From Treponema sp. (GTDB lineage Bacteria > Spirochaetota > Spirochaetia > Treponematales > Breznakiellaceae), in assembly GCA_009785045.1 (NCBI GenBank), contig WQXC01000111.1, positions 1 through 5,206 of the forward strand: a stretch of 5,206 bases of DNA. Reading direction: 5' to 3'. Position numbers and translations under genes: made by a program. This document shows positions 1 to 4,669 of this stretch, one piece after another (positions within the stretch are counted from its first letter, which is position 1; every line of letters starts with the position of its first letter). The notes under the pieces were generated by a model. The model ran no database searches and was not told the origin of the DNA. It saw only the letters and a list, made by a program, of their open reading frames with translations.

Positions 1-1
1 A

Positions 2-295
2 GAAGTCCTTGGCGATTATTCTGCAGGCATTAATCACACACTGCCGACATCGGCGAGCGCACGTTTTACAGGCGGCCTTTCTGTACGCCACTTTTTAAAG
101 ACAGTAACAACTTTACGCTGTTCCCAAAGCGAAGGATATGAAAAAGCGCGAAACGCAGCGGAAATTCTAAGCAAGGCAGAAGGCCTGGAAGGTCATGCGC
201 AAGCCGCGTTTTCGCGGCGTATAGAATCAATTTCTTTATGCTCGACGACCGTAGGGAGTCATGCGCAAGCCGCCTGCCGGAGGAAAACATGTTAA
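2..295 (+). CDS. HisD-family dehydrogenase, C-terminal part (5' end outside window)
   Basis: This reading frame enters from upstream with no start codon in the window and ends at TAA 293-295, giving 97 residues. It begins EVLGDYSAGINHTLPTSASA and continues with ARFTGGLSV, FLKTVT and GLEGHAQAA, the C-terminal signature of the histidinol dehydrogenase family. The Asp of GDY, the His of INH and the His of EGHAQ correspond to the known zinc and substrate residues of HisD (D360, H367 and H419 in E. coli). Family members use NAD to oxidise an alcohol to an acid in the cytoplasm. The ARFTGGLSV...FLKTVT wording also fits catabolic HisD paralogues such as sulfopropanediol dehydrogenase. The neighbour is a sugar-type oxidoreductase and no his gene is seen, so the exact substrate is open. 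The frame runs about 25 codons past the usual family end, through a duplicated HAQAA element, and overlaps the next gene by 7 bases. The family call is firm; the substrate is not. Confidence 0.85.
   Translation, partial: EVLGDYSAGINHTLPTSASARFTGGLSVRHFLKTVTTLRCSQSEGYEKARNAAEILSKAEGLEGHAQAAFSRRIESISLCSTTVGSHAQAACRRKTC
192..273. repeat. 16-bp direct repeat pair inside the HisD tail
   Basis: GTCATGCGCAAGCCGC occurs at 192-207 and again at 258-273. The offset is 66 bases, exactly 22 codons, so both copies read in the same frame as HAQAA followed shortly by basic residues (FSRR and CRRK). The first copy coincides with the normal conserved HisD C-terminus. The second lies in the extra tail just before the next gene's ribosome binding site. 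Outside the 16 bases the two segments are not obviously similar. Confidence 0.9.
203..218. other. perfect 6-bp GC hairpin with TTTT loop
   Basis: GCCGCG (203-208), TTTT (209-212) and CGCGGC (213-218) form a strong short stem-loop inside the end of the HisD reading frame. No run of T follows, so it is not a standard intrinsic terminator. It could stall ribosomes, protect the mRNA 3' end or be part of a dispersed repeat. Confidence 0.6.
279..283 (+). promoter_or_regulatory. ribosome binding site fixing the oxidoreductase start
   Basis: GGAGG lies 5 bases before ATG 289, ideal Shine-Dalgarno spacing. This decides against the upstream in-frame ATG at 238, which would add 17 residues ahead of the Rossmann start and has no such site. 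The site lies within the tail of the HisD frame, so translation of the two genes is probably coupled. Confidence 0.85.
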
Positions 296-1359
296 GAATA
301 GGTGTAGTTGGTATTGGAGACATAAGTAAAATCTATCTTGATAACATAACAGGTATGTTTGGAAAAAGGGTAAAGTTAACTGGTGTATGTTCAAAGACAT
401 TTTCTAAAGCAGAAAAAGCTGTAGTTGATTACAATGTTACAGCGTTTAAAACACTGGACGAAATGTTAAATAGCAGCGATATCGATATTATTTTAAACCT
501 TACGCCGCCAAAAGCTCACTACGAAATTGCTCTTGCTGCGGTAAATGCAGGTAAACATGTTTACAACGAAAAACCTGTATGTGTAAAGCGCGAAGAAGCT
601 GCGCAGTTGTTTAAAACCGCGGCAGAAAAAGGGGTCAGAGTTGGCGGAGCGCCGGATACATTCCTTGGAGCAGGGCTTCAAACCTGCCGTAAACTTATTG
701 ATGACGGCTGGATAGGCGCTCCTGTTGCCGCAACTGCTTTTATGATGAACCACGGTCATGAGCACTGGCACCCTGCGCCTGATTTTTTCTACAAGGACGG
801 CGGCGGACCAATGTTTGATATAGGACCGTATTCTCTAACTGCGCTTATTAATTTACTTGGTCCTGTAAAAAGAGTCTGCGGAAGTACAGGAAAAAGTTTT
901 CCAACACGGACAATAGCGACCAAACACCGGCACGGCGAAATTATCGATGTAGAAGTTCCCACGCATGTTGCCGGAGTGTTGGATTTTACATGCGGCACTA
1001 TCGCAACGATAATTAAAAGTTTTGATGTATATTCTCATTCACTGCCTAACATGGAGATCTACGGAACCGAGGGAACATTACAGGTTCCCGATCCCAATAC
1101 CTTCGGCGGTCCTGTTTTAGTCAGGCGGTTCAGGGAAGAGAAGTGGTCGGAAATTCCTTTACTTAAAAACTATGCAGAAAATTCCCGCGGATTGGGAATT
1201 ACTGAAATGGCAGAAGCAATAGAAGAAGGCCGCCCGCACCGCGCTTCATATGAACTTACATATCATGTATTGGACATTATGCATGGCATACATGATGCTT
1301 GCCAGTCCGGAAAATATATTAAACTCAAAAGCAAATGCAAGCGGCCCGAGGCTTTATAG
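289..1359 (+). CDS. Gfo/Idh/MocA-family NAD(P)-dependent oxidoreductase
   Basis: The 356-residue cytoplasmic enzyme has the usual family length. The N-terminal Rossmann fold starts at once with IGVVGIGDIS (residues 4-13), the dinucleotide-binding loop. NLTPP (70-74) follows, then NEKP (93-96) with the conserved lysine 95 of the family's EKP motif. The C-terminal alpha/beta domain contains GGAPDTFLG (119-127), a histidine-rich HGHEHWHP (155-162) and GGGPMFDIGPY (171-181), where D177 and Y181 sit at the usual catalytic positions. Members interconvert alcohol and keto groups on sugars, inositols and related polyols; the substrate cannot be read from sequence. Start ATG 289 is chosen from the GGAGG site and the immediate Rossmann strand. 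It overlaps the HisD-family gene by 7 bases (ATGTTAA), pointing to one operon and a shared pathway. The tail KLKSKCKRPEAL is basic and not typical of the family. It converges on the acyl-CoA synthetase gene. Confidence 0.93.
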   Translation: MLRIGVVGIGDISKIYLDNITGMFGKRVKLTGVCSKTFSKAEKAVVDYNVTAFKTLDEMLNSSDIDIILNLTPPKAHYEIALAAVNAGKHVYNEKPVCVKREEAAQLFKTAAEKGVRVGGAPDTFLGAGLQTCRKLIDDGWIGAPVAATAFMMNHGHEHWHPAPDFFYKDGGGPMFDIGPYSLTALINLLGPVKRVCGSTGKSFPTRTIATKHRHGEIIDVEVPTHVAGVLDFTCGTIATIIKSFDVYSHSLPNMEIYGTEGTLQVPDPNTFGGPVLVRRFREEKWSEIPLLKNYAENSRGLGITEMAEAIEEGRPHRASYELTYHVLDIMHGIHDACQSGKYIKLKSKCKRPEAL

Positions 1360-1380
1360 AGCTGGGCGCGCTGCTCAGGC

Positions 1381-1410
1381 TAAAGCCTTCGCGCTTTATT
1401 CATCTTTTTA
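1381..1410 (+). terminator. weak intrinsic terminator for the oxidoreductase gene
   Basis: TAAAGC (1381-1386) pairs with GCTTTA (1393-1398) around a 6-base loop, and TTCATCTTTTT follows. The position, 21 bases after the stop, and the T-rich tail fit a Rho-independent terminator. The stem has only two GC pairs, so efficiency is doubtful. Confidence 0.45.
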
Positions 1411-1425
1411 ACTTTTACGTGCGCC

Positions 1426-1465
1426 ACGCCGTGTAGATGCCTGCATCCGCACGGCGTTGCCGTGC
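1426..1465. other. two overlapping, mutually exclusive hairpins in the convergent gap
   Basis: Hairpin A: ACGCCGTG (1426-1433) pairs with CACGGCGT (1450-1457), enclosing an inner GATG/CATC stem with a CCTG tetraloop. Hairpin B: GCACGGC (1449-1455) pairs with GCCGTGC (1459-1465), loop GTT. They share 1449-1457, so only one can form at a time. Hairpin B ends on the last base of the minus-strand synthetase stop codon. In the minus direction no T-tract follows, so this is not a classical terminator for that gene, but it may mark or protect the 3' end. Confidence 0.55.
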
Positions 1466-3174
1466 TATATTTGGGCGCGCTTGATCTTCTTTGTTGTGGT
1501 CATCTCCATCGCCTGATCCAGTACCTGGGTTCTGTTTATCTTTTGCCACGGCTGCAGTCTCTGATTCACTTCCGAAATAATACCATCGATTCTTGTTTTT
1601 ACTTCATCTTTGGAAGGAACTTCTCCCTTTGCATTTTTAAACTCGGGGTTTGGATAAACAAGCGCTTCGATACCTTCGGTTTTTAATTTTTCGTCCAGAA
1701 TAAAACCGCGCACAAGTATCTGTTCAATTTCTTCGTATAACTGGAATTCATTTTCGATTTCTTCCGGATATACGTTTTTGCCGCCTTCTGTAACGATCAT
1801 GTTTTTTGCGCGTCCTGTAAGATACAGATAATTTTCGCTGTCCAGATAACCAAGGTCGCCGGTTTTTAAATATCCGTCGCTTGTAAAGGCAGCGGCTGTT
1901 TCTTCCGGTAAGTTGTAATACCCTTGCATAACCATTGAACCTTTAACAATAACTTCACCTACTCCGCGTTCATCGGGATTAAGTATCTTCATATCTACAC
2001 CGGGGCATGTGCGGCCAACGCTTTTTATTTTAAAATGTTCAACGGGGTTAATGGCGATGATAGGTGAAGTTTCGGTAAGACCGTAACCCTGTACAAAGTC
2101 AATACCGAGCTGGTTGTACTTCTTAAATACGCTTGGCGCAAGAGGTCCGCCGCCGCTGATACAAATACGTATCGATGTAAGGCTTGCTTTATCAAGCACA
2201 AATTTGAACATTTTCTTTCCGGGATTAACTTTAAATACTTTTTTAATAAAGCCGGAAATACCCATTAGGAAAGATAAAATGCCGTAAACCACAGGTCCTT
2301 TGGCTTTTAAGCCGCGCCTTATACCTGCAAGTACCTTGTTAAATAGCATTGGTACGCCAAGCAGCATGGTTACCTGTGCTTCTTTTAGATCTTTTAAAAT
2401 TTGCGTAGTTACCATCTTCTTTCCAAAGACTACTTCTGCGCCTACGGAAATTGCTTCGATAAATACAGCAAGCATTGTATATGAGTGATGAATAGGAAGA
2501 ATAGCATAAAATACGTCGGTATGTAAAATAATTAACGGAGTTCCCTGCGCCTGATAGCAGTCAGAGACAAGATTTCTGTGCGTTAAAATTACTCCCTTTG
2601 GGACGCCGGTTGTTCCGGATGTAAAAAGAATTGCCGCAATATCAGTTTCCACTGCCTGATCAATATTTGCTTCCGGTCCGTCAAGAGTGTAAATATATGT
2701 GCCCAAATCTTTTTTAAGGGAAATAATTGTTTCCAGTTTGCCTTTATTCTGCATATAGTATTCATGTTTTTCTTCGTCAACAAAAAGCATACGAGCTTCT
2801 GAAACTTTTAAAAGTAAATCAGTTTCTTCATTTTTAAGCTGATAATCGATAGGAACAACAACACCGCCTGCAAAAAGGATGCCAAGATAGGCAATCGTCC
2901 ATTCCGGCGCATTTTTGCCTGTAACAGCGACTCTGTCGCCGCGGCGAATACCCTTGCTGTTTAGCCAGCGCGCTACGGCTTCTATTTTATTTAGTGATTC
3001 AGTGTAATTAAGGCTTATCCTGTCAGGTTCGTATACTGTAAAACAGGGACGTTCTGGATAACGTGAAACATTAATTTTATACATTTCTGGTAATGTGGGC
3101 CATTGCCCTGTAAAAGCTTTACCGCGGTAATCATTTAAAAATTCCCAGGGTTTTTCGGTGTACGGAACAGACAT
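1465..3174 (-). CDS. long-chain acyl-CoA synthetase (AMP-forming, ANL superfamily)
   Basis: This 569-residue enzyme activates a fatty acid with ATP to an acyl-adenylate and then to acyl-CoA, probably at the inner face of the membrane. All core motifs are visible: ATP-binding P-loop ILFTSGTTGVPKG (182-194), GYGLTETSP (363-371), KTGD (437-440), LTGRAKNMIV (452-461) followed by GGKNVYPEEIE, and a C-terminal TTTKKIKR whose lysine 563 aligns with the adenylation lysine. A hydrophobic stretch near 295-316, just before SGGGPLAP, matches the region peculiar to long-chain synthetases of the FadD15 type. Start ATG 3174 has GGAGG five bases upstream; the in-frame TTG at 3186 overlaps that site and is rejected. 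The protein stops six residues after lysine 563, shorter at the C-terminus than many relatives. It is divergent from the lipoprotein gene and convergent with the oxidoreductase. Chain-length preference is not readable. Confidence 0.93.
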   Translation of the reverse strand: MSVPYTEKPWEFLNDYRGKAFTGQWPTLPEMYKINVSRYPERPCFTVYEPDRISLNYTESLNKIEAVARWLNSKGIRRGDRVAVTGKNAPEWTIAYLGILFAGGVVVPIDYQLKNEETDLLLKVSEARMLFVDEEKHEYYMQNKGKLETIISLKKDLGTYIYTLDGPEANIDQAVETDIAAILFTSGTTGVPKGVILTHRNLVSDCYQAQGTPLIILHTDVFYAILPIHHSYTMLAVFIEAISVGAEVVFGKKMVTTQILKDLKEAQVTMLLGVPMLFNKVLAGIRRGLKAKGPVVYGILSFLMGISGFIKKVFKVNPGKKMFKFVLDKASLTSIRICISGGGPLAPSVFKKYNQLGIDFVQGYGLTETSPIIAINPVEHFKIKSVGRTCPGVDMKILNPDERGVGEVIVKGSMVMQGYYNLPEETAAAFTSDGYLKTGDLGYLDSENYLYLTGRAKNMIVTEGGKNVYPEEIENEFQLYEEIEQILVRGFILDEKLKTEGIEALVYPNPEFKNAKGEVPSKDEVKTRIDGIISEVNQRLQPWQKINRTQVLDQAMEMTTTKKIKRAQI

Positions 3175-3179
3175 GAGAT

Positions 3180-3184
3180 CCTCC
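3180..3184 (-). promoter_or_regulatory. ribosome binding site of the acyl-CoA synthetase gene
   Basis: On the minus strand GGAGG is followed by ATCTC and then ATG at 3174. The strong site and 5-base spacing fix the start and exclude the TTG at 3186, four codons upstream. Confidence 0.88.
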
Positions 3185-3203
3185 AATTTTACGTTTATTT
3201 AAG

Positions 3204-3209
3204 AGTATA
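3204..3209 (-). promoter_or_regulatory. candidate -10 element for the acyl-CoA synthetase gene
   Basis: TATACT on the minus strand, 30 bases ahead of the ATG, matches TATAAT at five of six positions and leaves room for a leader carrying the GGAGG site. No good -35 lies 16-18 bases upstream. The TGTCAAA repeats lie just upstream of this element, where an activator or repressor could act. Confidence 0.4.
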
Positions 3210-3219
3210 CAAAATACCC

Positions 3220-3234
3220 TTTGACATTTTGACA
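3220..3234. repeat. tandem TTTGACA repeat in the divergent promoter region
   Basis: TTTGACA occurs at 3220-3226 and 3228-3234, an 8-base period. On the minus strand it reads as TGTCAAA twice, just upstream of the synthetase -10 candidate. Each copy contains TTGACA, the consensus -35 hexamer, in the + direction, but no convincing -10 lies at the right distance. The repeat may therefore be a regulator site rather than a promoter. Confidence 0.5.
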
Positions 3235-3297
3235 CAAATAGTCTGTCTAAGTTGCATATTTCCGCGCACAGCTTATGTAATTTCTATACGTTTAATG

Positions 3298-3310
3298 TAT
3301 TATATATATA
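3298..3310 (+). promoter_or_regulatory. AT-rich -10-like region with (TA)5 next to the lipoprotein start
   Basis: TATTAT (3298-3303) matches the -10 consensus at five of six positions. A (TA)5 run at 3301-3310 leads straight into the gene, with ATG at 3313. Transcription from these elements would begin about 0-3 bases before the ATG. No clear -35 is seen at 17 bases, so the assignment is weak. Confidence 0.3.
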
Positions 3311-3312
3311 GT

Positions 3313-4032
3313 ATGAAACGATATTATTTATATGTATTATTCGCAGGGGTATTTTTGGCATGTCTCCCGGCGTGCACCGCCAGAATAGATGGTTCTTTGG
3401 CAGCAAACGGTTCTGCCGTATTAACCGTCAGCTTGTCTCTGGGGCAGAGAATGGCTGGTTTGATTCGTTCCCTGGCTGCCGCAGGCGGGCAGGCATCAGA
3501 ACAGATACTCGACGGAGCCGCCATTTCAAAGTCAATGTCCGAAGCGCCTGGTATAACTTCCGCTTCTTTTCGCAATACATCACCCTCGGCAATCGAAGGG
3601 CAGATTCGAATCTCGCAGATAAGTGAATTTTTGTCCGCCGCAAATGTCGAACAGAGTAACAGGTTTATTATTTTTGAACAGACACCTTCGGGAGGACGAT
3701 GCAGGATAAATATCAATCTGGATAATGGCCCTGATGTTTTAGAAAATCTATCATACGAGATTTTTGAATATCTAAATGCGCTTATGGCTCCGATAGTAAC
3801 AGGCGAAGAAATGAGTAAAAGCGAATATCTGGATCTTATAACTATGTTTTACAATAAAGCAATAAGTGATGAAATTGCAGCATCCAGGATTCGCGTTTCC
3901 ATCGAGTTTCCCGGACCCGTAACCGCCGTCAGGGGAGGCACCTTCACCGGGCGAAGAGCAAACTTTGATATACCGCTGGTGGATCTTCTGGTTGCGGAAA
4001 CGCCGTTAATTTATGAAGTCACCTGGAATTAG
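3313..4032 (+). CDS. putative lipoprotein, possibly LppM/DUF3153-like
   Basis: A 239-residue secreted lipoprotein of no recognised function. The N-terminus MKRYYLYVLFAGVFLACLPA has a short basic start, a hydrophobic core and a lipobox ending LPAC, so Cys21 would be the lipidated residue (Cys17 is a less likely alternative). The mature part begins ARIDGSLAANGSAVLTVSLS, a beta-strand pattern with a DGS-type turn. It has a helical middle and ends in an FPGPV...GG.FTGRRANFDI segment followed by a VTW close. This order resembles LppM/DUF3153-type lipoproteins, but I judge that by pattern only. ATG 3313 is chosen because it starts the signal peptide; in-frame starts at 3229 (TTG) and 3295 (ATG) only add residues without a site. 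No Shine-Dalgarno sequence precedes any of them. The stop is 39 bases ahead of the regulator gene on the same strand, with no terminator between. Confidence 0.75.
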   Translation: MKRYYLYVLFAGVFLACLPACTARIDGSLAANGSAVLTVSLSLGQRMAGLIRSLAAAGGQASEQILDGAAISKSMSEAPGITSASFRNTSPSAIEGQIRISQISEFLSAANVEQSNRFIIFEQTPSGGRCRININLDNGPDVLENLSYEIFEYLNALMAPIVTGEEMSKSEYLDLITMFYNKAISDEIAASRIRVSIEFPGPVTAVRGGTFTGRRANFDIPLVDLLVAETPLIYEVTWN

Positions 4033-4036
4033 ACGC

Positions 4037-4065
4037 TTGAACATGATGACATAAATCTGTACACT
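4037..4065 (+). promoter_or_regulatory. candidate promoter of the XRE-cupin regulator (leaderless geometry)
   Basis: TTGAAC (4037-4042), a 17-base spacer and TACACT (4060-4065) form a plausible sigma-70-type promoter with four of six matches in each hexamer. Counting seven bases from the -10 end places +1 at 4072, the A of the regulator's ATG. That would make a leaderless mRNA and would explain the missing Shine-Dalgarno site. Confidence 0.45.
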
Positions 4066-4069
4066 GTCA
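4047..4069. promoter_or_regulatory. inverted repeat TGACA-N13-TGTCA over the regulator promoter
   Basis: TGACA (4047-4051) and TGTCA (4065-4069) form an inverted pair that brackets the -10 element, where a dimeric XRE-family regulator could repress its own gene. The half-site equals the core of the TTTGACA repeat at 3220-3234. The half-sites are short and could be chance. Confidence 0.3.
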
Positions 4070-4071
4070 CT

Positions 4072-4653
4072 ATGGCAACACCAACATTAGGCGAACGTAT
4101 CGCCGAAATCAGAAAAACTTATTCAATTAGCCGGGAAGATCTGTCTGAACGCTCCGGTGTTTCAGTCGACTTAATCACAAAAATAGAAGATGACGGACTT
4201 ATTCCTGATCTTGCTCCGCTCATTAAAATATCCAGGGGGCTAGGCGTACGCCTGGGCACACTCCTTGACGATCACAAACAACTGGGACCTGTAATTTGCA
4301 GAGCAGGGGATACTGTAGCTTCCACCCGTTTTAAAACAGGGCTTCCGGAAGGTGCCGTTTCTTCAGGGCATCATGGCATGAGTTTTAACGCACTTGCTTC
4401 TGATAAAACCGGACGCCATATGGAACCGTTTATCGTTACAATTCAGGCTGATGCAAAGCAGGATAAATCCACGCACGAAGGCGAAGAATTCATCTATGTA
4501 ATGGAAGGAACCCTTACGCTGGAATACGGTACTGATAAAGAAACATTAAATACAGGCGACTGCGTTTATTACGATTCGATTGTTCCGCATAAAGTTTTTT
4601 CTGCAAACAGCGATCCTGTAAAAATTTTAGCGGTCATTTATACGCCTGTTTAA
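4072..4653 (+). CDS. XRE-family helix-turn-helix regulator with C-terminal cupin domain
   Basis: A 193-residue cytoplasmic transcription factor. Residues 7-65 form an XRE/Cro-type DNA-binding domain: LGERIAEIRKTYSISREDLS, then SGVSVDLITKIEDDGLIPDL and LIKISRGLGVRLGTLL. Residues about 118-191 form a small cupin barrel with H135, E139, YVMEG (142-146), GD (162-163) and PH (172-173), the usual ligand or metal positions. Such regulators sense small molecules through the cupin and control neighbouring metabolic genes. Here the next gene, 16 bases away, is an acyl-CoA ligase, so an organic acid or its CoA ester is the likely signal (inference). The first ATG gives the natural start of the HTH domain. 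No Shine-Dalgarno site lies upstream (bases 4055-4071), unlike the genes at 289, 3174 and 4670. The lipoprotein gene just upstream could also read through into it. Confidence 0.92.
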   Translation: MATPTLGERIAEIRKTYSISREDLSERSGVSVDLITKIEDDGLIPDLAPLIKISRGLGVRLGTLLDDHKQLGPVICRAGDTVASTRFKTGLPEGAVSSGHHGMSFNALASDKTGRHMEPFIVTIQADAKQDKSTHEGEEFIYVMEGTLTLEYGTDKETLNTGDCVYYDSIVPHKVFSANSDPVKILAVIYTPV

Positions 4654-4656
4654 TTA

Positions 4657-4662
4657 AAAGGA
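4657..4662 (+). promoter_or_regulatory. ribosome binding site of the second acyl-CoA ligase
   Basis: AAAGGA lies 7 bases before ATG 4670 in the 16-base gap after the regulator stop. It supports that start and an operon with the regulator. No promoter is visible in the gap. Confidence 0.7.
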
Positions 4663-4669
4663 ATAGAAC

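Larger units (their letters stand above)
1363..1481. repeat. 10-bp direct repeats TGGGCGCGCT bracketing the convergent gap
   Basis: TGGGCGCGCT is found at 1363-1372 and 1472-1481, separated by 99 bases. The left copy starts 4 bases after the oxidoreductase stop. The right copy encodes the last residues of the minus-strand acyl-CoA synthetase. The layout resembles a target-site duplication around a small inserted element, but no terminal inverted repeats are seen inside the copies. An exact 10-mer recurring in so short a gap is unlikely by chance, although both copies sit in GC-rich sequence. Confidence 0.6.

Noticed and set aside
238..288. Upstream ATG 238 as the start of the oxidoreductase
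   Set aside because: It adds 17 residues without family similarity, lies inside the HisD frame and lacks a ribosome binding site. ATG 289 has GGAGG at 5 bases.
66..323. Minus-strand open frame of 85 codons
   Set aside because: It is antisense to the HisD-family frame, which shows clear family motifs. Its protein has no recognisable features.
493..1038. Three minus-strand open frames inside the oxidoreductase gene
   Set aside because: They are shadows of a well-supported gene, with cysteine-, serine- and arginine-rich translations and no motifs.
1462..1686. Plus-strand open frame of 74 codons, with another at 2300-2488
   Set aside because: Both are antisense to the conserved acyl-CoA synthetase and have no ribosome binding site or domain.
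3221..3257. Consensus TTGACA boxes as a + strand promoter for the lipoprotein gene
   Set aside because: No -10 with better than three matches lies 16-18 bases downstream of either box. I keep them only as a repeat and possible operator.
3324..3716. Minus-strand 130-codon frame and two other frames inside the lipoprotein gene
   Set aside because: The + frame has a signal peptide and lipobox and a coherent protein; the others are overlapping shadows.
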